Below the pieces are notes generated by a model. It was not told the origin of the DNA. It worked only from the letters and a program-made list of their open reading frames with translations, and made no database searches. This document shows, piece after piece, positions 25,997 through 33,471 of a DNA stretch of 64,000 nucleotides. The stretch is taken from NCBI RefSeq assembly GCF_007991175.1, contig NZ_BJXV01000020.1:1-64000 (forward strand), in the 5' to 3' direction. Each line of letters begins with the position of its first letter. Positions within the stretch are counted from its first letter, which is position 1. This DNA comes from Halovibrio variabilis (GTDB lineage Bacteria; Pseudomonadota; Gammaproteobacteria; Pseudomonadales; Halomonadaceae). The position numbers and the translations under genes were made by a program.

Positions 25997-26019
25997 GTCC
26001 CCTTCGGGGGACTTTTTTT
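25997..26019 (+). terminator. Strong intrinsic terminator of the small-RNA candidate
   Basis: GTCCCC, tetraloop TTCG, GGGGAC, then seven T residues. On the minus strand there is no T-tract, so it acts on plus-strand transcription only. Confidence 0.9.
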
Positions 26020-26054
26020 ATGCGTGGATTTTATGCGTGGATTTTATGCGTGGA
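26016..26054. repeat. Three perfect 13-bp direct repeats
   Basis: TTTTATGCGTGGA occurs three times head to tail at 26016-26028, 26029-26041 and 26042-26054. The first copy starts inside the T-tract of the terminator. The array ends about 46 bp before the ompW -35. Origin by slippage is likely, though a regulatory role for ompW is possible. Confidence 0.9.
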
Positions 26055-26100
26055 AAAATTATCAGGGGTGAATTACCTATAACGATATTTTACAGAATGT

Positions 26101-26129
26101 TTGGAAACACTGTTCTAATACTATATACT
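26101..26129 (+). promoter_or_regulatory. Sigma-70 promoter of ompW
   Basis: TTGGAA (26101-26106), a 17-bp spacer and TATACT (26124-26129) form a near-consensus promoter about 80 bp upstream of the ompW start. The -10 lies within the small palindrome CTATATACTGTATAG, a possible operator overlapping it. Confidence 0.7.
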
Positions 26130-26206
26130 GTATAGGTAAGCCGGATATCCGGCACTGCAATACCTAAGCGCAAGGAACTGCGCGCAGCGATAATAGGATG
26201 ACCCTG

Positions 26207-26803
26207 ATGAGTAATATGAAATTAATTTCTGCCGCTGTAATCACTGCTGGTTTCGCACTGGCAAGCCAAGCGGCTCTCGCTTATAACGCCGGTGACGTTT
26301 TCGTCCGTGGTGGCGTTGCCCAAACGGATACGGGTTCAGGTAATGGCGATGTAGCGGGCGAATCACTGAGCGTAGATGAAGCACGTGGCTTCACCTTCGG
26401 CGCTGGTTACCTGTTGACTGATAAGGTTGGTGTTGAACTCAACAGCTCTGAGAAATTTGAGCATGACCTCAGCACTGCCACTCAAAGCGATGCAGGTAGC
26501 GTTGATCGCCTGCCGGTTAACCTGATGGTGAACTACTATCCGATGGGCGGCCTGGATTCACGCGTACAGCCTTACGTTGGCGCCGGTCTGAACTACACGC
26601 GCTTCTCTGGTGAGCCAAGCGGTTTGGACATTGACGACAGTTACGGCGCGATTGGTCAAGTGGGTGTGGATCTGGCCGTAACTGATAATATTATGCTTAA
26701 TGGTTACGCAAGCTACGCGGACGTTAACGCAGACATCAGCGGTGGTGGTGAAGTCGATATGGAGCCAGTCACCGTTGGCGGCGGCGTTACCTACCGCTTC
26801 TAG
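26207..26803 (+). CDS. ompW: OmpW-family outer-membrane protein
   Basis: The 198-residue precursor has a signal peptide (MKLISAAVITAGFALASQAALA) and a mature part opening YNAGDVFVRGGVAQTD, the usual OmpW start, followed by eight alternating beta-strands and an aromatic C-terminus VGGGVTYRF. Phrases such as PVNLMVNYYPMG, PYVGAGLNYTRF and DNIMLNGYASYADV are typical of the family. OmpW forms a small hydrophobic channel for uptake of small apolar molecules and responds to salt and oxygen in other bacteria. The ATG at 26207 is favoured, with AGGA 8 nt upstream. ATGs at 26198 and 26216 are alternatives. It has its own promoter and terminator. Confidence 0.9.
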   Translation: MSNMKLISAAVITAGFALASQAALAYNAGDVFVRGGVAQTDTGSGNGDVAGESLSVDEARGFTFGAGYLLTDKVGVELNSSEKFEHDLSTATQSDAGSVDRLPVNLMVNYYPMGGLDSRVQPYVGAGLNYTRFSGEPSGLDIDDSYGAIGQVGVDLAVTDNIMLNGYASYADVNADISGGGEVDMEPVTVGGGVTYRF

Positions 26804-26829
26804 GCTTAAATTGCTGCAGCATCGTCAAT

Positions 26830-26866
26830 CAACGCCCGGCCTTGCGCCGGGCGTTGTGCGTTTTAG
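26830..26866 (+). terminator. Intrinsic terminator of ompW
   Basis: CAACGCCCGGC (26830-26840) and GCCGGGCGTTG (26846-26856) form a perfect 11-bp stem with a 5-nt loop, followed by TGCGTTTT. It lies just after the ompW stop and before the convergent pepQ end. Confidence 0.85.
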
Positions 26867-26904
26867 GGGATAGAAAAGCGCTTCTTCGGTAATAGAAGGG
26901 AGCG

Positions 26905-28218
26905 TTAGGGGGTTAGCTTTTTATAGCCGCTTTCTGTCACCGCCACGTTATCTTCGATGCGGATACCGCCACAGGGCATAAGCTGATCGACCAACGGCCA
27001 GTTAATAGCCACTGAGGTATCGCGCAGTGGGGCAAGTAGCATATTAATAAAATACAACCCAGGCTCAACGGTGACGACCATGCCTGGGCGCAGCGTCCGT
27101 GTTAGTCGCAATGCAGGGTGCTGCTCGGGCGCAGGGGCGGGTGTGCCATCCGAGTGGCGTAATCCAGCCACATCGTGGACTTGCAGGCCCAGCGAGTGGC
27201 CCAGCCCGTGGGGGCAGAATGCTGTCGTGACGCCATCTTCAACCGCTTGTTCGGCGGTGCCTTTGTAGAGAGCGTGGGCGACTAAAATTTCCCCTAGCTG
27301 GTAATGCATCTGTTCGTGAAGGGTAACAAAGTTCACTCCTGGAGCGACCCCTTTTAGCAGCTCGTCTTTTAACTCATGCATCGCGTTAACCAGTTCGCCA
27401 AACACCGCGGGGGCGTCGGGGCCTGCATACGTGCGGGTAATGTCAGCGCAATAACCGCGGAACCGACGGCCCGCATCGACTAACAGGCTGTAACGGTGCT
27501 TAGGGGCGTTAAGAGCGTAGTGTTGGTAGTGGAGAACACCGGCATGCTCATTTAAACCAATAATATTTTGATAGGGTACATGGGACTCGCGCTGACGGCT
27601 GGCCGTTAGGTAGGCCAGTTGAATATCCAACTCACTGGCGGCACCTATAAAAGCGGCTTGTGCTGCCTGGTGGCCCGCTATCGCTAAGCGGTTGGCTTCA
27701 CGTATACAGGCAATTTCATAGGGTGTTTTAAACAGACGTAGCTCGTCAAGGGCACGAAGAAGGCGCTCGGGCTGAAAGGCTGCTTTTGACGTCGGCTGGT
27801 TGCTGGTAGTGAGTGGCTCAATGTCGCCAATAATCGCGGCATTTGCGCTTAACGGCGGCGTGATTTTGTCACTGCCTAGTTTGTCACTACATAGGTGAAC
27901 GTCGAACTCGGCGACCCATGGCTCATCCGGCAGTTGGGTCGGTAAGTGCCAAAAATCCGTCGGCGCATATAAGTAAAGCTGGGGGCGCTTTTCTGGCTGA
28001 ATAACCAGCCAGCTGTGCTGCACATCGGCTAAGCCTACCCAATGCATAAAATGCCCGTAGGTTTGAAAGGGAGGCGCCTGGTCGTCGGCAAAATGTTCCC
28101 TGGCGTGACCACTGTAAATCGCCAAGCTATCAACCCCTTGGTCAGCCAAAATAGTCGCATAAGCACGCTGTAATTGTGCGACATGATCGAGTTGCAGGTT
28201 AAACAGAGTGGTCGACAT
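26905..28218 (-). CDS. pepQ: Xaa-Pro dipeptidase
   Basis: The 437-residue protein has an N-terminal creatinase-like domain and a C-terminal pita-bread metalloprotease domain. The dinuclear metal ligands are visible: Asp in LLVDAGRRFRGYCADITRTY (two), His in FCPHGLGHSLGLQVHDV, Glu in VVTVEPGLYF and Glu in GIRIEDNVAV. The size and the HGLGHSLGLQVHDV block match PepQ, which cleaves X-Pro dipeptides in the cytosol. It is the last gene of the minus-strand peptide-uptake cluster, 13 bp after the LysR gene, a fitting position for an enzyme that breaks imported dipeptides resistant to ordinary peptidases. Confidence 0.93.
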   Translation of the reverse strand: MSTTLFNLQLDHVAQLQRAYATILADQGVDSLAIYSGHAREHFADDQAPPFQTYGHFMHWVGLADVQHSWLVIQPEKRPQLYLYAPTDFWHLPTQLPDEPWVAEFDVHLCSDKLGSDKITPPLSANAAIIGDIEPLTTSNQPTSKAAFQPERLLRALDELRLFKTPYEIACIREANRLAIAGHQAAQAAFIGAASELDIQLAYLTASRQRESHVPYQNIIGLNEHAGVLHYQHYALNAPKHRYSLLVDAGRRFRGYCADITRTYAGPDAPAVFGELVNAMHELKDELLKGVAPGVNFVTLHEQMHYQLGEILVAHALYKGTAEQAVEDGVTTAFCPHGLGHSLGLQVHDVAGLRHSDGTPAPAPEQHPALRLTRTLRPGMVVTVEPGLYFINMLLAPLRDTSVAINWPLVDQLMPCGGIRIEDNVAVTESGYKKLTP

Positions 28219-28231
28219 GCAAAAGTGTTCC

Positions 28232-29143
28232 TCAAGTGCGTGGAGAGGCGAGTTCGCTCCAGAACCCGTCGAGTTCAGCGTGGCGATGCGTCTGGTGCCG
28301 GTAGAGCCTTAGCTCCATGGGCACATCCCAGCGGCTATCGCCTGCCCTTACCAGCGTGCCCTGGGCAAGCTCGGCGGCGACGTTGCGCTCTGGCAGCCAG
28401 CTCATGCCGTAGCCCAGCAGCACCAGCTCTTTAATACCCGCCGCGTAGAGATTTTCACTCTGCGCGTTTAAGTAGGTGCTTTGAGGGAGTCTGGCCAAGT
28501 GCGCTTTAACGGCAGACCCCAGCAAACCACGCTTGGGGTAGGCAAGCCAGGGCACCGGTTGGTGGCGTGAACCCGGCAGCAGCGCGCGCGGTTCTCCGGC
28601 TGGGTTCAGCCCCGTCACCGGAATCAATCGTTCATGACCGATGACGCGATGGGTGCAGGCACTGGTGTCAATATCCAGGTCGCAGCGCCCAATCGGCCAG
28701 TAGCAGATCGCCAGGTCGCACTCGGCCCGGGTTAAGGCTTGAAAGTAGTCACTCGCCACCCAGCCGGTCGCCCGCAAATAAGGCTGTACGCGATCCTGCC
28801 AGCCGGTGGAAGCCAGCCATTCGGGTAAAAAATGCGCCAGCAGGCTTTGCGGTGCAGCCACCATAATCCGCCGCTTTTGGCCGGCATTAATCTCGCGCAC
28901 ACGTTCACGGGTCAGCCTTACTCGCTCGGTCACTTGTTCACACAGGGTTAAAAATTCATCCCCTGCGGGGGTCAGCGAGAGCGGCAGCGTTTGTCGGTTA
29001 ATCAGCGTCACCCCCATCTCCTCCTCAAGCAACTTAATGCGTCGGGAGAAAGTCGGTTGGGTGACGTGCTGATCATCTGCTGCGCGTGAGAAATGCCGCG
29101 TTCTGGCCAGGGCAATAAAATCTTCTAGCCAGCGAATTTCCAT
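28232..29143 (-). CDS. LysR-family transcriptional regulator inside the dpp-pepQ cluster
   Basis: The 303-residue protein opens MEIRWLEDFIALARTRHFSRAADDQHVTQPTFSRRIKLLEEEMG, the standard LysR winged HTH, and continues with a periplasmic-binding-protein-like effector domain (QKRRIMVAAPQSLLAHFLPEW, then GIKELVLLGYGMSWLPE). It lies 49 bp downstream of dppF and 13 bp upstream of pepQ on the same strand, so it appears to be embedded in the operon, unlike the usual divergent LysR arrangement. It may respond to a peptide or amino acid and control the cluster (inference). The effector is unknown. Confidence 0.9.
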   Translation of the reverse strand: MEIRWLEDFIALARTRHFSRAADDQHVTQPTFSRRIKLLEEEMGVTLINRQTLPLSLTPAGDEFLTLCEQVTERVRLTRERVREINAGQKRRIMVAAPQSLLAHFLPEWLASTGWQDRVQPYLRATGWVASDYFQALTRAECDLAICYWPIGRCDLDIDTSACTHRVIGHERLIPVTGLNPAGEPRALLPGSRHQPVPWLAYPKRGLLGSAVKAHLARLPQSTYLNAQSENLYAAGIKELVLLGYGMSWLPERNVAAELAQGTLVRAGDSRWDVPMELRLYRHQTHRHAELDGFWSELASPRT

Positions 29144-29192
29144 GCGCTACCTCTTAGCATCTGGGGTCGCTGTGTCCAATAGGGCACGCGGT

Positions 29193-30254
29193 TCATAGGC
29201 GTCCTTCTTCGACAGCGTGGCACGCTACACGGGTTCCGTCATTCTGGGTTTGCAGCACGGGAATTTCCTGCTTACAGCGCGTATTGGCATGCGGGCAGCG
29301 GCCGTGGAACACGCAGCCACTCGGCAAGTTAACCGGGGTTGGCACCTCACCGGTAAGACGAATGTGCTGAGGGCGGTCATCTTTTAGCCGCGGAATCGCC
29401 GAAAGAAGCGCCTGGGTGTAAGGATGGCGCGGCTTGTCAAACAGCGTCGCCGTGCTGGCAATTTCACACACTGTACCTAAGTACATCACCGCCACGCGGG
29501 TGCCAAAGTGCTCGACCACGGCTAAGTCGTGGGTGATAAACAGATAGGTCAGGTTGCGCGCTTGCTGGGCTTCCATCAGCAGATTGAGCACCTGGGCTTG
29601 AATCGAGACGTCCAGCGCGGAAATAGGCTCATCGGCGACGATAAACTCAGGGTCAACGGCCAGGGCGCGAGCAATGGCGATACGTTGGCGCTGACCGCCG
29701 GAGAACTCGTGGCCAAAGCGCATGCCCCAGTCCGGGTCGATGCCCACCGAGTGCATGACATCTTCCACCTTGTCGACAATCTGTGCCCGTTTCCAATCCG
29801 GGTGGTGCAGGCGCAGCGGCTCTTCCAGGGTTTGCTGAATGGTCATGCGTGGGTTGAGCGACGCATAGGGGTTCTGGAAAATCATCTGCATGCGCTTACG
29901 ATAGGGCAGTAGCTGGCGCGAGCTTAAGTTGTCAATGCGGTTGCCGTCGTAGCGAATTTCCCCCTCAGACGGCGTAAGCAGCCCCATCACCGTGCGCGCT
30001 ACGGTGGATTTGCCACAGCCGGACTCGCCCACCACGCATAGGGCTTCGCCGCGTTTGATATCCAAATTGACACCGTTAATCGCGTGGACGTGCTCCTGGT
30101 GGCGAACCAGCTTGCCGCCTTTAAAGCGCAGCTGCTCGAGGAAGTCGCCGGATAGCGAGAAACGCTTTTTCAGATCGCGAATCTGCAGCAGCGAGTCAGC
30201 GCTCTCTTCGTTCTGAGTGGGGGGCACGTTAAGCGTTTGTGCAGGGGCACTCAT
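29193..30254 (-). CDS. dppF: Dipeptide/oligopeptide ABC transporter ATPase (DppF type)
   Basis: The 353-residue ATPase has Walker A GESGCGKST, signature FSGGQRQR, Walker B FIVADEPISALD and the H-loop FITHDLAVV. It ends with the C-terminal oligopeptide extension SGCVFHGRCPHANTRCKQEIP, whose four cysteines can bind an iron-sulfur cluster in DppF/OppF-type proteins. A predicted loop (LEQLRFKGGKLVRHQEHVHAI) near the start is usual for DppF. The start ATG overlaps the dppD stop by 4 bp. It supplies energy to the DppBC channel together with DppD. Specificity (dipeptide, oligopeptide or other) is set by DppA. Confidence 0.92.
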   Translation of the reverse strand: MSAPAQTLNVPPTQNEESADSLLQIRDLKKRFSLSGDFLEQLRFKGGKLVRHQEHVHAINGVNLDIKRGEALCVVGESGCGKSTVARTVMGLLTPSEGEIRYDGNRIDNLSSRQLLPYRKRMQMIFQNPYASLNPRMTIQQTLEEPLRLHHPDWKRAQIVDKVEDVMHSVGIDPDWGMRFGHEFSGGQRQRIAIARALAVDPEFIVADEPISALDVSIQAQVLNLLMEAQQARNLTYLFITHDLAVVEHFGTRVAVMYLGTVCEIASTATLFDKPRHPYTQALLSAIPRLKDDRPQHIRLTGEVPTPVNLPSGCVFHGRCPHANTRCKQEIPVLQTQNDGTRVACHAVEEGRL

Positions 30255-31267
30255 AAGGTTTCTTCCTTCAAACGGCGATCTTCAAGCATTTCAGCCACCA
30301 TGTGACACGCCACCTGGCAGTTGCCGGATTCGACAAACCCAGGCACCTGCTGGGTGCAGGCGGGGCGTGGCTGGCCGTCGGCGCGGTTGATAAAGTCGCA
30401 GCGTGGGTGAAAGGCGCAGCCGCTCGGCAGGTTTGAAAGCGACGGCATGCTGCCGCGGATCTGGTTGAGCTTTTCGCCGGGCGTGGCCATCTGCGGCAGG
30501 GCGTTGATTAACCCTTGGGTATAGGGGTGTTGCGGGTCGTTAATGATTTCCCGGGTGGGGCCTTGTTCAATCACCCGGCCCGCGTACATCACCAGCATAC
30601 GCTGGGTGACCTGGCTGACCACCCCCAGGTCGTGGGTAATGAGAATCAGGCCTACGTTGTGCTGCTCGCAAAGATCCAGCAGCAACGCCATGATCTCGGC
30701 TTGAATCGTTACATCAAGCGCCGTAGTCGGCTCGTCGGCAATGATGATGTCGGGGTCGAGTAGCAGCGCAATGGCGATAATAATCCGCTGGCGCATACCG
30801 CCGGATAGCTCATGAGGATACTGATCCAAACGCGTTTCCGGCGAGGGGATTTGTACCTGTTGCAGCTTATCCAAGGCAATCGCGCGAGCCTCCTTGGAGG
30901 CAATGCGCCGGTGGGCTTTTAAGCATTCAACCATCTGTTCGCCAATCGATAACACCGGGTTGAGCGTCATCATTGGGTCTTGAAAGATCATCGAAATGCG
31001 ATTGCCGCGTACTTTGCGCAGGCCGCGCTCGGACAGGCGGTTAAGCACCTGCCCATCGAAGGTGACGCTGCCACCGGCGATAAAGCCCGGCTTGGCGATT
31101 AAGTTGAGCAGCGAGAACGCGGCGACTGACTTGCCCGCGCCAGACTCACCGACAATGCCTAAGCGCTCACCGCGCTCAAGGCTAAAACTAATATCGCGCA
31201 GGGCATGGACATCGCCATGGCGCAGCGCAAAGCGGACATCGAGGTTGTTGACGTCAAGTAGTGCCAT
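30251..31267 (-). CDS. dppD: Dipeptide/oligopeptide ABC transporter ATPase (DppD type)
   Basis: The 338-residue ATPase has Walker [14 protein letters not shown]-loop region [20 protein letters not shown], signature ELSGGMRQR, Walker [13 protein letters not shown] and H-loop LITHDLGVV. The C-terminal [23 protein letters not shown] is the oligopeptide-type cysteine motif. Both this and DppF keep all catalytic residues, so the heterodimer has two competent sites. The gene starts 7 bp after dppC and overlaps dppF by 4 bp, consistent with one polycistronic message. Confidence 0.92.
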   Translation of the reverse strand: MALLDVNNLDVRFALRHGDVHALRDISFSLERGERLGIVGESGAGKSVAAFSLLNLIAKPGFIAGGSVTFDGQVLNRLSERGLRKVRGNRISMIFQDPMMTLNPVLSIGEQMVECLKAHRRIASKEARAIALDKLQQVQIPSPETRLDQYPHELSGGMRQRIIIAIALLLDPDIIIADEPTTALDVTIQAEIMALLLDLCEQHNVGLILITHDLGVVSQVTQRMLVMYAGRVIEQGPTREIINDPQHPYTQGLINALPQMATPGEKLNQIRGSMPSLSNLPSGCAFHPRCDFINRADGQPRPACTQQVPGFVESGNCQVACHMVAEMLEDRRLKEETL

Positions 31268-31274
31268 GGTGTCC

Positions 31275-32216
31275 TCAGCCTTTGTAGAGTCGTGGGTTCA
31301 TGACATCACGCAGCCAATCGCCGAGTAGATTGATCGACAACACCAGTACGACGAGTACCGCCCCGGGAATCAAGGTGATCCACCAGGAGCCGGACTGGAT
31401 GTAGTCAAAGCCCGATTTGATCAACGAGCCCAGCGACGGGTGTGTCTCCGGCATCCCCAGCCCCAGAAACGACAGCGCCGCCTCTGAAATGATCGCATTG
31501 GCAATCTGCACGGTGGAGATAACAAAAATCGGCGATAGGGTGTTGGGCAGCACATGGCGGAACATAATCCGTTTGCTGCGCAGGCCCATCACGCGGGCGG
31601 CATCCACGTACTCTTTGTTTTTCTCTGCCAGCACCGAGGCGCGCACGGTACGGGCATATTGTGGCCATTCAGCCAGCCCGATAATCAGGATCAGCATCAT
31701 TACCGCGTATTGGCTATAGAAGGCGCTGCCCATGGTGGCTTTGACCAGGGCGCCCACCACGATAGCGACCATCAAGGTCGAGAACGACAGCTGAATATCG
31801 GCAAGGCGCATCAACAGTGTATCCACGCGCCCGCCAAGGTACCCCGCCATTAGGCCAAAGGTAACGCCCAGTAGCGATTGCAGAAACACCGCGCCAAAGC
31901 CAATTAGCAGTGAGACGCGGGTGCCATAGAGCACAATCGACCATAAGTCGCGGCCTTGCGCATCGGTGCCCAAGGCATAGCGATCATCGGCGCCATCAAT
32001 CCAGAAAGGTGGCAGCTCAGACGACATGATGTCGATCTGGGCGAGGTCGTAAGGGTTGGTTGGCGCTATCAGCGGTGCGGCAAAGGCGGCAATCACCATA
32101 AAGATAAACACAGCCAGGCAGAGCTGGGCAGTGCGGTCACGTTTAAAGCTGTACCACATGTAGGAGTCGCGCAGGCGCTCCCAGCGGCTGGGTGAAGCAT
32201 TGGTCGTCGTGGTCAT
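31275..32216 (-). CDS. dppC: Peptide ABC transporter permease (DppC type)
   Basis: The 313-residue inner-membrane protein has the N-terminal OppC-type tail and first helix (LCLAVFIFMVIAAFAAPLIAPTNPYD) followed by a five-helix permease domain with the EAA-like loop EYVDAARVMGLRSKRIMFRHVLPNTLSPI that contacts the ATPases. RYALGTDAQGRDLWSIVLYGTRVSLLIG is the diagnostic OppC/DppC sequence. The start overlaps the dppB stop by 4 bp. Confidence 0.92.
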   Translation of the reverse strand: MTTTTNASPSRWERLRDSYMWYSFKRDRTAQLCLAVFIFMVIAAFAAPLIAPTNPYDLAQIDIMSSELPPFWIDGADDRYALGTDAQGRDLWSIVLYGTRVSLLIGFGAVFLQSLLGVTFGLMAGYLGGRVDTLLMRLADIQLSFSTLMVAIVVGALVKATMGSAFYSQYAVMMLILIIGLAEWPQYARTVRASVLAEKNKEYVDAARVMGLRSKRIMFRHVLPNTLSPIFVISTVQIANAIISEAALSFLGLGMPETHPSLGSLIKSGFDYIQSGSWWITLIPGAVLVVLVLSINLLGDWLRDVMNPRLYKG

Positions 32217-33274
32217 GCGGGCTTCCCAGTCAGTTTAACGGTGGGGTTCACCATGCCGTAGATCAGATCCACAATCGTATTGGTGACCACAAATATGACG
32301 CCGACAATCATCAGGTAGGAGACGATGAGCGGAATATCGGCACGATTAATCGCATCCAAAAACATCAAGCCCATGCCGGGCCATTGGAAAACGGTTTCGG
32401 TCAAAATGGTGTAGGCCACCATGGTGCCAATCTGCACGCCCCCCACAGTAATCACCGGCAGCATGGTGTTCTTGAGGGCATGGACAAAATACACCCGACG
32501 CATGGAGATGCCTTTGGCCCGCGCGTATTTCACATACTCCGACTGCAGCACTTCCATCATTTCAGCGCGGATCAGGCGAATAAACAGCGGTAGCATGATA
32601 GAGGCCAGCGAGACGGCCGGAAGTACTAAGTGTTGTAGGCCATTCCAGGTGGCCAGATTGGTATCCCAGTTACCCACGACGTTGACCAGTTCATAGCCAC
32701 GGCCAAAGGAGGGCATATTGCCTTCGGTGGAGAACAAAGCATTCAGCCACGCCCCCCAGCCGGTACTTTCGGGGAAAAGCGTCACGGTAACGCCAATGGC
32801 GAAAATTTGAATCAGTACGATGGCGGTCAAAAACACCGGAATGGAGATGCCGATAATCGATACGCCCATAAACAGTCGTGAAATCGGTGAACGCGGTTTA
32901 ATGGCGCTATACACACCGATGGGGACTGAAAACAGCACAATGATCAGCGTTGACGCAAACACCAGCTCCAGCGTCGCTGGCAAGTGGCGGGCAATCACTT
33001 CTAACGCCGGTTCCCGGTAGAAATACGAATTGCCAAAATCGCCTTGAACGGCGTTTTTGGCAAAGCGAACGTATTGGACCAGGAAGGAGTCATTCAGGCC
33101 CAGGCGCTCGCGAATTTCTTCACGTTCGCTTTCCGGCACCGACTGACCCACCATCTGCAGTACGGGGTCACCCAGGTTATCCTGGATGGCGAAGGCCAGC
33201 ACGCTGATGACAAACATCACCAATATCGCGTGCATCAGCCGCTTGATTAAAAAGGCAATCATGGCGTACGCCAC
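32213..33274 (-). CDS. dppB: Peptide ABC transporter permease (DppB type)
   Basis: The 353-residue permease starts with the DppB first helix (LMHAILVMFVISVLAFAIQ) and the large periplasmic loop DPVLQMVGQSVPESEREEIRERLGLNDSFLVQYVRF, typical of the family. The EAA loop is EYVKYARAKGISMRRVYFVHALKNTMLPV, the ATPase docking site. The protein is slightly longer than E. coli DppB because of a loop around residues 180-220 (STGWGAWLNALFSTEG). About 180 bp containing a stable hairpin separate it from dppA. Confidence 0.92.
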   Translation of the reverse strand: MAYAMIAFLIKRLMHAILVMFVISVLAFAIQDNLGDPVLQMVGQSVPESEREEIRERLGLNDSFLVQYVRFAKNAVQGDFGNSYFYREPALEVIARHLPATLELVFASTLIIVLFSVPIGVYSAIKPRSPISRLFMGVSIIGISIPVFLTAIVLIQIFAIGVTVTLFPESTGWGAWLNALFSTEGNMPSFGRGYELVNVVGNWDTNLATWNGLQHLVLPAVSLASIMLPLFIRLIRAEMMEVLQSEYVKYARAKGISMRRVYFVHALKNTMLPVITVGGVQIGTMVAYTILTETVFQWPGMGLMFLDAINRADIPLIVSYLMIVGVIFVVTNTIVDLIYGMVNPTVKLTGKPA

Positions 33275-33350
33275 CTATATAAAGGGTTCAACAAAGGGAG
33301 CAGGGGGAGTGTTGTGCAGTGTTCAGCGATGCGAAACGCAAGACAAAAGG

Positions 33351-33380
33351 CTTCGCTCCCTAAACACTTAGGGAGCGAAG
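33351..33380 (-). promoter_or_regulatory. Intercistronic hairpin between dppA and dppB
   Basis: CTTCGCTCCCTAA and TTAGGGAGCGAAG are perfect 13-bp arms with a 4-nt loop, followed on the minus strand by CCTTTTGTCTT. Together with the second hairpin next to the dppA stop it probably stabilises dppA message and partly terminates, giving more binding protein than permease. Confidence 0.7.
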
Positions 33381-33438
33381 TATCTTAGCAGCTAATGCTT
33401 GCCGTTAATTGTCTTACAGCTAACGCTACGTGACTAGC

Positions 33439-33466
33439 CCAACGCTATATTACTGATTAGCGTTGG
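33439..33466 (-). promoter_or_regulatory. Hairpin immediately after dppA stop
   Basis: CCAACGCTA (33439-33447) and TAGCGTTGG (33458-33466) form 9-bp arms with a 10-nt loop, 5 bp beyond the dppA stop codon. No T-tract follows on the minus strand, so it is more likely an mRNA 3'-protecting structure than a terminator. Confidence 0.55.
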
Positions 33467-33471
33467 ATGGT

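Larger units (their letters stand above)
25833..26019 (+). ncRNA. Candidate small RNA gene upstream of ompW
   Basis: A strong plus-strand intrinsic terminator (25997-26019) ends a region with no plus-strand gene for several kilobases upstream, since everything from 22547 to 25506 is on the minus strand. Reading back from it, a sigma-54-like element at 25807-25821 would start a transcript near 25833, about 187 nt long. Only trivially short frames occur inside it. The RNA would contain a perfect 12-nt inverted repeat followed by repeated units at 25865-25918 and, near its start, an A/G-rich single-stranded tract. If the repeats are instead DNA operators, the transcript could begin just after them, at about 25920. 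I do not recognise the family. Confidence 0.55.
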
